NCBI GenBank assembly: GCA_018268105.1
Contig: JAFDXG010000042.1
Location: 1 to 45,547, forward strand
Direction of reading: 5' to 3'
DNA length: 45,547 bases
Source: Bacteroidota bacterium
Lineage (GTDB): Bacteria; Bacteroidota; Bacteroidia; Chitinophagales; Chitinophagaceae
This document shows positions 8,155 to 17,793 of the stretch, piece by piece. Below the pieces are notes generated by a model. It had not been told where the DNA came from. It worked only from the letters and a program-made list of their open reading frames with translations, and did not search any database. The position numbers and the translations under genes are program-made. Position 1 is the first letter of the stretch. Each line of letters begins with the position of its first letter.

Positions 8155-9240
8155 ATGAAAAAAGTTCTCTGCATTATCAATATTGTATTTTCTGTTTCCT
8201 TATATGCCCAGCAGCAGTCAATGGATTTTGAAAAATATGATCCGGTATCTACACTGGTTGTTCCATCGCATATAATAACCAAAGCAAAATTCCCTTTTAT
8301 TGATTTACATAACCACCAGTGGAATCTGTCGGAGCAAAGTATACCTGGTGTAGTAAAAGATATGGATAAGCTGAATATGGCTGTGATGGTAAATCTAAGT
8401 GGAGGCTATGGCAATGGGTTAAGAAATATGACTGAAGCAATAAAGCAAACAGCGCCAAAAAGATTTATAGTTTTTGCCAATATTGATTTTGGAGGTATAG
8501 GAGAAAAAGACTGGACAGAGAAAGCAGTGAATCAGTTAAAAGAAGATGTGAACCATGGCGCAAACGGTCTCAAAATATTTAAAAATCTTGGCTTCTCAGT
8601 AAAAGATAAAGCTGGCAAGAGAGTGCCGGTTGACGATCCCAGACTGGATGCAATTTGGACTTTGTGCGGTGATTTAGGAATACCGGTACTTATTCATACC
8701 GCCGATCCTAAGCCCTTCTGGGATCCGGCAGATGAACACAATGAACGCTGGCTGGAAATAGTTACCCATCCGCAGAGAAAAAGAGGACCCTCGGATCCCG
8801 AACCCTGGGAACAGCTAATTGGAGAGCAACACCGGATGTTTAAAAAACATCCGCATACTACTTTCATCGCTGCTCATTTTGGATGGTATCCCAATGATCT
8901 GAACAAACTGGGTATACTGCTGGATGGCATGCCCAATGTAATGGTAGAATTTGGCGCGGTGATTGCTGAGCTTGGCCGGCAGCCGCGTGCTGCAAAACAT
9001 TTTTTTGAAAAATACCAGAACAGGATAATGTTTGGCAAAGACAGTTGGGTCCCTGAAGAGTACACAACTTATTTCAGGGTATTGGAAACCGAAGATGAAT
9101 ATTTCCCTTATCATAAAAAATATCATGCTTTCTGGCGAATGTATGGGATGGGGCTTTCAGACGAAATACTAAAAAAAGTGTATTACAAAAATGCACTGCG
9201 TGTTATACCTAATATTGACAAAACTGCATTCCCCGATTAA
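8155..9240 (+). CDS. Secreted amidohydrolase (TIM-barrel metal-dependent hydrolase)
   Basis: 361 residues from the ATG at 8155, which starts a clear signal peptide (MKKVLCIINIVFSVSLYAQ, cleavage near residue 19). The 14 codons of an upstream in-frame ATG would bury it. Metal and catalytic motifs of the amidohydrolase-2 family are present in order: DLHNH, HTADP, AAHFGW and GKDSW, the last providing the barrel-end aspartate. The protein is predicted periplasmic. Family members hydrolyse C-N, C-C or lactone bonds, so substrate cannot be deduced. The upstream gap (8020-8154) carries a GTTTC-rich, slippage-prone stretch but no convincing promoter. Confidence 0.85.
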   Translation: MKKVLCIINIVFSVSLYAQQQSMDFEKYDPVSTLVVPSHIITKAKFPFIDLHNHQWNLSEQSIPGVVKDMDKLNMAVMVNLSGGYGNGLRNMTEAIKQTAPKRFIVFANIDFGGIGEKDWTEKAVNQLKEDVNHGANGLKIFKNLGFSVKDKAGKRVPVDDPRLDAIWTLCGDLGIPVLIHTADPKPFWDPADEHNERWLEIVTHPQRKRGPSDPEPWEQLIGEQHRMFKKHPHTTFIAAHFGWYPNDLNKLGILLDGMPNVMVEFGAVIAELGRQPRAAKHFFEKYQNRIMFGKDSWVPEEYTTYFRVLETEDEYFPYHKKYHAFWRMYGMGLSDEILKKVYYKNALRVIPNIDKTAFPD

Positions 9241-9291
9241 CATTCGGAAATTCCCACTATATTGCACCTCCTTAAAATCTTATGACTGAAT

Positions 9292-9918
9292 ATGGAATAC
9301 AGTAAAATTATTTCTGTAACCGGCTTTGGCGGTTTATTTGAATTGTTAAGTTCAAAAAACGATGGAGCGATTGTGCGTTCACTGGATGATAAATCAACTC
9401 GTTTTGTTTCATCCCGGCAACACAATTTTTCGCATCTGGAGAGCATTGAAATCTTCACTATCAGGGATAATGTAAATCTTGCGGAGGTTTTCCTTGAAAT
9501 GCAAAAAAGCAACACACCCTTACCAAATACCAAAGACAATACTTCAGTAAAGAAATATTTTGAAACGGTATATCCCGACATGGATTTTGAACGAGTATAT
9601 ACGAGCGACATGAAAAAAATGGTAAAATGGCTCGAAATACTCAACGCTAACAATGTTGAGATAAAACCACCGGTGGTTGAGGAAGATACAGCCGAATCTG
9701 CAGACAGTGATCAGGCTGCAGCAGAAACAGCCAATGAACCAATTGAAGAAGTGACACCTAAAAAGGCCGCAAAGAAAAAAGCTGAAGTAAAGGATGAAAA
9801 ATCTGCTGAAGCCAAGGAAGCTACACCTGTGAAAAAGACAGCTTCAAAAAAATCTGCAACTGCAAAAGAGGAGACTCCAGCAAAGAAGACTGCAAAGAAA
9901 AAAGCCGATTCTAAATGA
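9292..9918 (+). CDS. DUF5606 protein with lysine/alanine-rich histone H1-like tail
   Basis: 208 residues. Residues 1-130 match the Bacteroidota DUF5606 family: KIISVTGFGGLFELLSSKND, then IVRSLDDKSTRFVSSR and HNFSHLESIEIF. An acidic linker (about 130-155, VVEEDTAESADSDQ) leads to a tail of repeated TPKKAAKKK, KKTASKK and PAKKTAKKK units (about 156-208), which resembles the C-terminal domain of histone H1 or HU-like proteins and suggests nucleic-acid binding. Function is unknown. Its stop overlaps the ATG of the M3 peptidase by four bases (ATGA), so the two are translationally coupled. Confidence 0.85.
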   Translation: MEYSKIISVTGFGGLFELLSSKNDGAIVRSLDDKSTRFVSSRQHNFSHLESIEIFTIRDNVNLAEVFLEMQKSNTPLPNTKDNTSVKKYFETVYPDMDFERVYTSDMKKMVKWLEILNANNVEIKPPVVEEDTAESADSDQAAAETANEPIEEVTPKKAAKKKAEVKDEKSAEAKEATPVKKTASKKSATAKEETPAKKTAKKKADSK

Positions 9919-11633
9919 TGCAAGCAAGTACTGATATAAAAAAAAAGGAAAGACGTTTTTTACCTGAAGATTTTGAAGTAACTACCTGGGACAAGCTCGA
10001 GCCGTATTTGAAAAACCTTTCGGAACGCCCCCTTAGATCTAAAGATGAATTAGAAAACTGGCTTAGTGATGTGAGCGAGCTGGATGCCGTAGTTTCTGAA
10101 GATGCCTGCTGGCGGCAGATAAAAATGACCTGCGATACTGAAAATACAGCTTTGAGAGATGCTTTTAATTATTTCTATACCGATATTCAACCGCATATTC
10201 AACCATATAGCGATCAGATCAATAAGAAACTGATCGCCTGCGGGTACACTAAGGAGTTGGATCAGAAAAAATATTTTACCTACCTGCGAAGCGTTAAAAA
10301 AAGTATTGATCTTTTCAGGGAAGAAAATATACCTCTTCTTTCAGAACTCAGCGTTATGCAACAGCAATACGGTGGCATAGTGGGGAAAATGACAGTAGAA
10401 GTTGAAGGCAAAGAATATACCCTGCAACAGGCTTCAAAATTTCTGGAGAACCACGACCGGAGTCTCCGGGAATCTGTATATCGTAAAATAAATGAGAGAA
10501 GGATTCAGGATAAAGATATACTCGATGAGTTGTTTACGCAACTGGTGCATAAACGGCACCAGGTGGCATTGAATGCAGGATTCCGTAATTTCCGTGACTA
10601 TACTTTTGTAGAAAAAGGCAGGTTTGATTATACTAAAGAAGATTGTTTTAATTTTCATGAAGGAGTAAAAGAATATGTATTACCCCTGCTTAATCTTATC
10701 AACAGAAAGAAAAGAGCAAAACTCGGACTGGATACACTACGCCCATGGGATACCGAAGCAGAGCCGAAAGGCATAGAACCTCTCCGCCCTTTTTCTGACG
10801 GGAAGGAACTACTTCAAAAAACGATATCCTGTTTTGAAAAATTGCGACCGTTTTTTGCCGGTTGTCTGCTCAAAATGAATGAATTGCATCATCTTGATCT
10901 CGACAGCAGGAAGGGGAAAGCGCCGGGAGGCTACAATATGCCCCTTGCAGAAAGTGGAGCGCCTTTTATTTTTATGAATGCAGCCGGACAGATGCACGAT
11001 GTAACCACGATGGTACATGAGGGCGGACATGCGATTCATTCTTTTCTGGCCCACCCCCTTGAGCTAAGCGCATTTAAGGAATATCCTATTGAAATGGCAG
11101 AGGTTGCCAGCATGTCTATGGAATTATTTACCATGGACTATTGGGACAGCTTCTTTGATAATGCAGCAGATCTTGAAAGAGCAAAAGAACATCAGTTGGA
11201 GAGAGTTATCAGTGTAATGCCATGGATAGCCACAATTGACAAATTTCAGCATTGGATATATGAGAACCCTTTTCATACCGTAGAAGAAAGAACTGCAAAC
11301 TGGATGAAGATACTAAGCGAGTTTTCATCTATTGAAATAGATTTCAGTGGGTTAGAAAATTTTCGCTGGTCGGCATGGCAGCGGCAACTCCATCTGTTTG
11401 AGGTGCCATTCTACTATATCGAATACGGTATTGCCCAATTAGGGGCTATAGGCTTATGGAAACAATTTAAAGAAAATAAGGAAAATGCTTTGGATAATTA
11501 TATGAAAGCATTAAGTTTGGGGAATACAAAAACGTTACCTGAACTCTATAAAACAGCAGGCATTCAGTTCAACTTTTCACCTGCATATATTAAAGAATTA
11601 ATGGAATTTGTTCATGGCGAAATGAAAGCATAG
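9915..11633 (+). CDS. M3-family oligoendopeptidase (PepF-like)
   Basis: 572 residues. The zinc site HEGGH is at 368-372, with the third ligand probably Glu396 in EMAEVASMSME; this HExGH form is the M3 variant of HEXXH. The N-terminal helical prodomain-like region (about 1-200) closes the peptide channel. Length fits PepF/oligoendopeptidase F (about 560-610). No signal peptide, so it degrades short peptides in the cytoplasm. It begins within the stop of the DUF5606 gene and ends before a terminator at 11671, giving a two-gene operon. Confidence 0.9.
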   Translation: MMQASTDIKKKERRFLPEDFEVTTWDKLEPYLKNLSERPLRSKDELENWLSDVSELDAVVSEDACWRQIKMTCDTENTALRDAFNYFYTDIQPHIQPYSDQINKKLIACGYTKELDQKKYFTYLRSVKKSIDLFREENIPLLSELSVMQQQYGGIVGKMTVEVEGKEYTLQQASKFLENHDRSLRESVYRKINERRIQDKDILDELFTQLVHKRHQVALNAGFRNFRDYTFVEKGRFDYTKEDCFNFHEGVKEYVLPLLNLINRKKRAKLGLDTLRPWDTEAEPKGIEPLRPFSDGKELLQKTISCFEKLRPFFAGCLLKMNELHHLDLDSRKGKAPGGYNMPLAESGAPFIFMNAAGQMHDVTTMVHEGGHAIHSFLAHPLELSAFKEYPIEMAEVASMSMELFTMDYWDSFFDNAADLERAKEHQLERVISVMPWIATIDKFQHWIYENPFHTVEERTANWMKILSEFSSIEIDFSGLENFRWSAWQRQLHLFEVPFYYIEYGIAQLGAIGLWKQFKENKENALDNYMKALSLGNTKTLPELYKTAGIQFNFSPAYIKELMEFVHGEMKA

Positions 11634-11670
11634 AGCAAATTTGAAATAGCTACTAATCAGAGCCTTAACC

Positions 11671-11705
11671 AAAAGTCCCAATGTTTCCACATCGGGGCTT
11701 TTGTA
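11671..11705 (+). terminator. Intrinsic terminator after the peptidase gene
   Basis: AAAAGTCCC pairs with GGGGCTTTT (one G-T) around a 14-base loop, followed by TTG and T-rich sequence. It ends the DUF5606-peptidase operon and may also serve the converging minus-strand gene. Confidence 0.6.
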
Positions 11706-11773
11706 TTTATCAAAACCAGCCTATGCCATGAGTGTAAGTATAAAATACTTATCTGTGTATTCAAGGGTATTTA

Positions 11774-12622
11774 TTATTTTATTTCGCTTACCCATTGCTG
11801 TACAAATGTTCTTGCAGGCTCAGTCACTTCTTTCCCTGCACGGAACGCCATCTTCCACCTGTTGCTTTTTCGTTCATACACCGAATTCACAAATACAGTT
11901 TTATTATTCTTTTCGATAGTCTTTGCAGCAAAATCAATATCCTTTGTTTCCTCCAAAAACTGCCGCAATCTTTGTTTTACAAAAAGTAATTGATTTTCCG
12001 GAAATTCACTTTCCCATTCCTGTAGCCTGGTTTCGTTGGATGCTGCAAAAGATTTTTTCAATGCTTCGTAATTTTCTGCATATGATGTAATAACGGGGTT
12101 TTGCGGATCCCGAACCTGCTTAAGATTTTCTTTAGCAGCATTAAGAGCCTCTTCAAAAATAGGCTTGATCTCCGGGCTGGCTTTCTTCAGATTCTCTTCT
12201 GTTGAGGCAATACTTTCTTTAGCAGACCTGATCATTTTGTCACGCATCTCTTCAGGTGTTTCCGGTGCTTTCACCGGTTCAGGTTTATTATTTTCCCTGA
12301 GTGAAGTATAGGCTTTAATAAAATCAGAACTCCTGACATATTCTTTGGTATACTGCAAAAGATCCTTCATCACAGCACTGCGGTTACCCATTGCAATATT
12401 TCTTACATTCTTCAATCCGTAAATATCTATAAACCCACCGAGCAGGCTATTACTAATCTTTTGATTGGCTTCTGCTTTTGTAATACCTAACTGTTCCAGA
12501 AAATCTCCCCAGGGTTTTTGCACGCTGAATGAAAATAAAGTCGTTGATACCAGTATTGTTGTAACACACAGCAAACCTGCCAGTCCATATTTATTAAGCC
12601 ATGGCTGAAACTGCTTTTTCAT
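11774..12622 (-). CDS. Exported, helix-rich protein of unknown function
   Basis: 282 residues from ATG at 12620-12622 (MKKQFQPWLNKYG); an 11-codon upstream extension is less likely because it precedes the basic start of the signal. A hydrophobic segment at about 13-32 is a signal peptide or single membrane anchor without a lipobox. The rest is charged and helical, with a Pro/Glu linker at about 115-130 (NKPEPVKAPETPEEM) and likely coiled coil after it. The final 50 residues form a more ordered module containing VYERKSNRWKMAF. I do not recognise a family. It faces away from the GH20 gene across about 390 bases. Confidence 0.65.
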   Translation of the reverse strand: MKKQFQPWLNKYGLAGLLCVTTILVSTTLFSFSVQKPWGDFLEQLGITKAEANQKISNSLLGGFIDIYGLKNVRNIAMGNRSAVMKDLLQYTKEYVRSSDFIKAYTSLRENNKPEPVKAPETPEEMRDKMIRSAKESIASTEENLKKASPEIKPIFEEALNAAKENLKQVRDPQNPVITSYAENYEALKKSFAASNETRLQEWESEFPENQLLFVKQRLRQFLEETKDIDFAAKTIEKNNKTVFVNSVYERKSNRWKMAFRAGKEVTEPARTFVQQWVSEIK

Positions 12623-12974
12623 GTAATTTGTTTTTAAGATCAAAAATGGGTTCAATTATAAAATGAGATGTATTGGATAACAGCAAACGGATGATATAAC
12701 CGGCATGAGAAATTGAAAGGATCAAAGCGACTAAACTCTTCTGAAAGTTTTGACTCATTAAATTTATAATCAGCATCATTGTTTTCCTTTATAATGTTTA
12801 TGTTATCATATCGTAAATCACAGCACAATGCTACAATTCTAAAGATATACTTAAAAGTACTGGATGTATGAACGGTATAATCTCCCTGATGAATTGACAT
12901 AAATAATAATACGGTAACTTATGTTTCTGATATGTAGTATTTCATTCTTTTACCCCGTTTCTCTCTTTTCGGTT
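12623..12974. other. Non-coding gap between divergent genes
   Basis: About 350 bases of A/T-rich sequence between the minus-strand exported protein and the GH20 gene. I see no conserved gene, tRNA or strong hairpin. A minus-strand ORF at 12652-12900 is noted under rejected items. The start of the plus-strand promoter lies at its right end. Confidence 0.5.
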
Positions 12975-12982
12975 TACTTTTG
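12975..12982 (+). promoter_or_regulatory. Promoter -7 element of the GH20 gene
   Basis: TACTTTTG matches the TAnnTTTG -7 consensus 31 bases before the ATG at 13013. No clear TTTG was seen at the expected -33 spacing, so support is partial. Confidence 0.45.
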
Positions 12983-13012
12983 CTGATCATCTAATGTTCG
13001 GTCAATATTCAC

Positions 13013-15253
13013 ATGAAAAAAATTCTGGTTGGTATATCGCTTATTGCATTCAGGTTTGCTGTTGCTCAATCGTCAGTATATACAGGGGTCGTTCCAGCCC
13101 CGGCTTCTCTTGTGGTAACGGAAGGGAACTTTGTATTTGGCGATGAAACACCTGTGTTCAGTGACCCTGCTTTTATGGGAGTAGCTGCGTTGTATGCTCA
13201 GGCTACCTTTCTTTCTTCCCCCAAAGCATACCGGGGAAAACTAAACGCTTCAACAACCAAAGGAATTTATTTTCTGAAACAAAGAAGTAACAGCAAAGAA
13301 GCATACCGATTGTTGGTCAATCCTTTTAGTGTGCTGGTCATAGCCTCAGACCAATCAGGAGCTACTCACGGGATGGAAACATTGCTTCAGTTGCAACTGC
13401 TTCAGCCTGACCGAAAAACGCTACCCTGCCTGAGTGTTGCTGATACTCCCGCTTTTGCATACAGAGGATTAATGCTTGATGTATCCAGACATTTTTATCC
13501 CGTGAGTACAGTGAAAAAGATGATTGATATGATGGCACTTTACAAGCTGAATACACTACACCTGCATCTGGCCGATGCTGCCGGTTGGCGAATTGAAATA
13601 AAGCAATATCCGGAACTGACTCATACTGCAGCATGGAGAACTGAGCAACGTTGGAAAGACTGGTGGAATGGCAACAGGCATTACTCCACCGAAGGCGAGC
13701 CCGGTGCTTATGGTGGATATTATACACAACAAGAAGCAAGACAACTTGTAAAATATGCAGCAGACCGAAGTATAACTATTATCCCGGAGATAGAAATGCC
13801 CGGTCATTCAGAAGAAGTGATGGCGGTGTTCCCGCAACTGGCCTGTTCCGGCAAACCCTATACACAGGGAGAACTGTGCCTTGGTAATGATAGTACTTTC
13901 ATTGTTCTTCAAAATATTTTAAAGGAGATTATAGATATATTTCCCTCCAGGTATATTCATATTGGAGGAGATGAAGCCGGGAAGGCAGCATGGAAAAAAT
14001 GCCCCAAATGCCAGGCAAGGATCAGGACAGAACATCTTGCTGACGAACATGAATTGCAAAGCTATGGTATCAGAAGAATGGAAAAATTTCTTTCCCGGCA
14101 TGGGAGACACCTGCTCGGTTGGGACGAAATTCTGGAAGGAGGTTTGGCACCGGGGGCTACTGTAATGTCGTGGCGGGGTGAAAGCGGCGGTATTAAAGCC
14201 GCAAAAACGGGACATGATGTAATAATGTCGCCCGGCGGTTATTGTTATTTTGATGCTTATCAGGCCAATCCTGCAACCCAGCCTGAAGCCATTGGGGGCT
14301 TTTTGCCAATATCGAAAGTATATAGTTACAATCCTGTTCCCGGTGAACTTAACAGCACAGAAGCAAAGCATATTCTTGGAGTGCAGGCAAATGTATGGAC
14401 AGAGTATATACCCACTACCGAACACCTGGAGTATATGATATTTCCACGGTTGCTTGCTCTGGCAGAAACAGGATGGACAAAAACTGCAAATAAAAACTGG
14501 GCATCTTTTGAGGAAAGGCTGCAGCAGCAATATCTGGTACTACAACGCCGTAATATAAATTACTATCGCCCAATACCCAATCTTGAAATCAAAGCCGAAG
14601 CCGATACTAATGAGCATGCAAGTCTTGTTCGTATTTTGTCAGAACAGTATAAACCGGATATCCGGTATACTACTGATGGCTCTGATCCAACAGTAACGGA
14701 TACCCGATATATCAATCCATTTTTTGTAAAAGACACCACTACTATTAAAGCAGCAATTGTACAGCATCCCGATAGTACAACAGGTCCAGTTGCTTCTTTA
14801 ACTACCGCTTATCATAAAGCGGTTGGCGCAAAAGTGATGTATAACCTTCCCTACAGTAAAAACTATCCTGCCCAAAAGGAATATACACTGGTAAATGGAC
14901 AAAAGGGTTCTTTTACGTATGGGGATGGTCAGTGGCAGGGATTTGACAGTGGTGATATGGATGTAACTGTTGAACTTAAAAATGCAATGGAGCTTAAAAA
15001 TGTTAGCATATCCTTTATGCAGTTAACCGGTCCGGGTGTTTATATGCCGGGATATGTTGAGTTTAGCTGGTCGGAAGATGGAAAAACGTTTAGTCATCCT
15101 GTAAGAGTTGAAAATAATGTTCCGGCAACACAATCTGCTTTGTCCATACAACCTTTTAAGGCAGATATAGGTGTACGTGCAAAATATATCAAAGTGTTTG
15201 CACAAAATGATAAAAAAGGCTTTTTGTTTGCAGATGAAATCATGATTTTTTAA
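13013..15253 (+). CDS. GH20 beta-N-acetylhexosaminidase, exported
   Basis: 746 residues with signal peptide MKKILVGISLIAFRFAVA, cleaved near residue 18. Residues about 25-140 are the GH20b substrate-binding domain, 145-500 the catalytic barrel (YRGLMLDVSRHFYP, LHLHLADAAGWRIEI, IPEIEMPGHSEE), with the catalytic Asp320-Glu321 pair in HIGGDEAGKAAW. The C-terminal part holds a chitobiase-type Ig-like module (RYTTDGSDPTVTDTRY, about 545-600) and then an F5/8 type C-like carbohydrate-binding module. It removes terminal GlcNAc or GalNAc from chitin oligomers or glycans in the periplasm or at the surface. It is preceded by a -7 element at 12975. Confidence 0.92.
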   Translation: MKKILVGISLIAFRFAVAQSSVYTGVVPAPASLVVTEGNFVFGDETPVFSDPAFMGVAALYAQATFLSSPKAYRGKLNASTTKGIYFLKQRSNSKEAYRLLVNPFSVLVIASDQSGATHGMETLLQLQLLQPDRKTLPCLSVADTPAFAYRGLMLDVSRHFYPVSTVKKMIDMMALYKLNTLHLHLADAAGWRIEIKQYPELTHTAAWRTEQRWKDWWNGNRHYSTEGEPGAYGGYYTQQEARQLVKYAADRSITIIPEIEMPGHSEEVMAVFPQLACSGKPYTQGELCLGNDSTFIVLQNILKEIIDIFPSRYIHIGGDEAGKAAWKKCPKCQARIRTEHLADEHELQSYGIRRMEKFLSRHGRHLLGWDEILEGGLAPGATVMSWRGESGGIKAAKTGHDVIMSPGGYCYFDAYQANPATQPEAIGGFLPISKVYSYNPVPGELNSTEAKHILGVQANVWTEYIPTTEHLEYMIFPRLLALAETGWTKTANKNWASFEERLQQQYLVLQRRNINYYRPIPNLEIKAEADTNEHASLVRILSEQYKPDIRYTTDGSDPTVTDTRYINPFFVKDTTTIKAAIVQHPDSTTGPVASLTTAYHKAVGAKVMYNLPYSKNYPAQKEYTLVNGQKGSFTYGDGQWQGFDSGDMDVTVELKNAMELKNVSISFMQLTGPGVYMPGYVEFSWSEDGKTFSHPVRVENNVPATQSALSIQPFKADIGVRAKYIKVFAQNDKKGFLFADEIMIF

Positions 15254-15353
15254 AAGTGATTTCTCTTTCATGCAACGTATCGGGAAAAGCGCCGCTCATG
15301 ATTTACGAATTTTTATGATAAGCGGTAACTGAGATGTAATACTCTATCGGGAT

Positions 15354-15374
15354 GGCGGCCTTATCTTTGCCGCC
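15354..15374 (+). promoter_or_regulatory. Promoter -7 element inside a GC-rich inverted repeat
   Basis: TATCTTTG (15362-15369) fits the TAnnTTTG consensus and overlaps a perfect inverted repeat, GGCGGC (15354-15359) and GCCGCC (15369-15374), in otherwise A/T-rich DNA. It lies about 100 bases before the TonB receptor start. The repeat may be an operator or a transcript hairpin. No -33 TTTG is evident. Confidence 0.45.
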
Positions 15375-15468
15375 TCTTACAAGCCTATCTGTTCAGCATT
15401 GCAGAAACAGGCATTACAAGTTTGTTTATCTGTGATTTCAGATGGGAGTTTGTAAAAACGAATGGCAC

Positions 15469-17790
15469 ATGATTAAAGCAATATATCTTACAATAATACT
15501 TTTTGGCTCTGCTGTTAGCGGCTACACCCAACAGAAATTTACCATCAGCGGCACTATTCGCTCGCAAAGAACCGGCGAGTCTCTTATTGGAGCAACAATC
15601 AAAATAAATGACGCCGGTACTTACAGCAATGATTATGGTTTTTTTTCGCTTACAATGGAAAAAGGAAAATACAATATTGAAGCATCTGCTGTGGGCATGC
15701 AAGTACAAAATATACCAGTAACCCTTGATAGGAATATTACACTGAACATTGCACTTGAAGACGAACAAAAAACAATGGAAAATATTACCATTATCGCCTC
15801 TTCAAAAAACCGAAGCCTCAGCAGCCCGCAAATGGGTATTGAAAGACTTACCACTAAAGAAATAAAAAACATTCCGGCATTGCTTGGCGAAAGGGATGTG
15901 CTTAAAACTGTACAACTTTTGCCCGGTATAAAATCTGCAGGCGATGGCAACAGTGGCTTTTATGTAAGAGGTGGCGCTGCCGATCAAAACCTGATATTAC
16001 TGGATGAAGCAACAGTATACAATGCATCGCACCTGCTTGGGTTCTTTTCTACTTTCAATTCCGATGCTATAAAAGATATAACAGTATATAAGGGGGGAAT
16101 GCCTGCTCAATATGGCGGAAGACTTTCCTCCGTGCTTGATATTAAAATGAATGATGGCAATAACCAGGATTATAGTGTTAGTGGTGGCATAGGGTTGATA
16201 TCTGCCAAGCTCAATGTAGAAGGACCAATACAAAAAGACAAATCATCATTTCTTGTTACCGGAAGAAGAACTTATGCCGATCTTTTTCTGAAATTGGCAA
16301 AGGACTCTTCCTTACGTGATAATGTTCTTAATTTTTACGACCTTAATGCCAAACTCAACTACAGCATCGGCAGTAAAGACAGGATATATCTTTCTGGGTA
16401 TTTTGGCAAAGACAGACTTGCAGCAGGCGAAACCTTTGGGTTGGACTGGGGAAATGCTACCGGAACCTTTCGTTGGAACCACATATTCAGCAACAAGCTT
16501 TTTTCTAATACTTCGGCAATATTCAGCAACTACGATTATAATATTAATATACGCAGTGGGGCAAACCAGTTTGACATCTTCTCTCAAATCCGCGACTGGA
16601 ACCTGAAGCAGGAATTTCAATGGTATTTGAATAACCGCAATAATATACGTTTCGGATTCAATACTATCTATCATATTATACGTCCCGGTGAAGTTCGCCC
16701 GAGTACTGATAAATCTAGTATCAACGAAGCTTTGCTTCAAAAGAGATATTCCTGGGAGAATGCTATATATGCTACCAATACCTGGAAGTTCACTGATAAG
16801 TTGCATATAACTTATGGGCTGAGGCTCACCTTATTCAGTATTTTAGGTAAAGGCGATTTTTATACTATTACCCCAGACGGGGAAGTGAGCGATACACTCA
16901 GTTATAGAAAAGGACAATTTGTAAAAACTTATATTAATCCCGAGCCAAGACTGGCTGCCAGCTACCAGTTGAATACTGTTTCATCGGTAAAGGCTTCATT
17001 TGTACGCAACGTGCAGAACCTCCATCTTATTTCCAATTCCACCACCTCAAGTCCTACTGATAAATGGGTGGCGAGTACCAATATAATCAAGCCTGAAATT
17101 TCCGACCTTTTTGCCATTGGCTATTACAGAAACTTCAGTGATAATAAATATGAACTCACCGTAGAGACTTATTATAAAACCATGCAGCATCAAATTGACT
17201 ACCGCGACGGAGCCAATATTTATATAAATTCTGACGCTATAGAAACACAATTACTTTTTGGTAAAGGAAGGGCCTACGGTATAGAATGGCAGTTCAAAAA
17301 GAAAACCGGTAAGCTTACAGGATGGCTTAGTTATACCTTATCGAAAACGGAAAAGAAAATTAACGGTATCAGCAATAACAACTGGTATAATGCCCGTCAG
17401 GACAGAACCCACGATATTGCACTGGTATTATCCTACCAGCTTAATAAAAAGTGGACACTGTCTGCAAACTGGGTTTTCTACACCGGTAATGCAGTCACCT
17501 TCCCTGCGGGCAAATATATGGTAGATGACCAGGTGGTATTTTATTACACGGAAAGGAATGGGTACCGGATGCCCGATTATCATCGCCTTGATATTGGGGC
17601 AACATGGCTTTTAAAGCAAAAGAAGCGGTTTTCTTCTGAACTTAATTTCAGTTTATATAATGCCTACGGACGTGAAAATGCGTATACCATTTCTTTTAGG
17701 GAGAGCAAAGATGATCCTGAAAAAACAGAGGCTGTACAACTGGCATTGTTCAAATTTATTCCTTCCATATCCTATAATTTCAAATTCTAA
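15469..17790 (+). CDS. TonB-dependent receptor with carboxypeptidase-regulatory-like N-terminal domain
   Basis: 773 residues from the ATG at 15469 (MIKAIYLTIILFGSAVSGYTQ, signal peptide); a 9-codon in-frame extension to 15442 is less likely. Residues about 23-110 form a CarboxypepD_reg-like beta-sandwich (FTISGTIRSQRTGESLIGAT). The plug domain follows (IPALLGERDVLKTVQLLPGI, FYVRGGAADQNLILLDEATV, YKGGMPAQYGGRLSSVLDI), and the rest is a 22-strand beta barrel ending FKF. It imports an unknown large substrate or metal complex with energy from TonB-ExbBD. It is shorter than SusC proteins and is followed three bases later by a DUF4249 lipoprotein, a standing pair in this phylum. Confidence 0.9.
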   Translation: MIKAIYLTIILFGSAVSGYTQQKFTISGTIRSQRTGESLIGATIKINDAGTYSNDYGFFSLTMEKGKYNIEASAVGMQVQNIPVTLDRNITLNIALEDEQKTMENITIIASSKNRSLSSPQMGIERLTTKEIKNIPALLGERDVLKTVQLLPGIKSAGDGNSGFYVRGGAADQNLILLDEATVYNASHLLGFFSTFNSDAIKDITVYKGGMPAQYGGRLSSVLDIKMNDGNNQDYSVSGGIGLISAKLNVEGPIQKDKSSFLVTGRRTYADLFLKLAKDSSLRDNVLNFYDLNAKLNYSIGSKDRIYLSGYFGKDRLAAGETFGLDWGNATGTFRWNHIFSNKLFSNTSAIFSNYDYNINIRSGANQFDIFSQIRDWNLKQEFQWYLNNRNNIRFGFNTIYHIIRPGEVRPSTDKSSINEALLQKRYSWENAIYATNTWKFTDKLHITYGLRLTLFSILGKGDFYTITPDGEVSDTLSYRKGQFVKTYINPEPRLAASYQLNTVSSVKASFVRNVQNLHLISNSTTSSPTDKWVASTNIIKPEISDLFAIGYYRNFSDNKYELTVETYYKTMQHQIDYRDGANIYINSDAIETQLLFGKGRAYGIEWQFKKKTGKLTGWLSYTLSKTEKKINGISNNNWYNARQDRTHDIALVLSYQLNKKWTLSANWVFYTGNAVTFPAGKYMVDDQVVFYYTERNGYRMPDYHRLDIGATWLLKQKKRFSSELNFSLYNAYGRENAYTISFRESKDDPEKTEAVQLALFKFIPSISYNFKF

Positions 17791-17793
17791 GTG

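Noticed and set aside
12652..12900. Minus-strand ORF of 82 codons in the gap before the GH20 gene
   Set aside because: No recognisable family, no promoter or ribosome site, amino acid composition that looks like translated A/T-rich spacer, and it ends across the start region of the exported protein gene.
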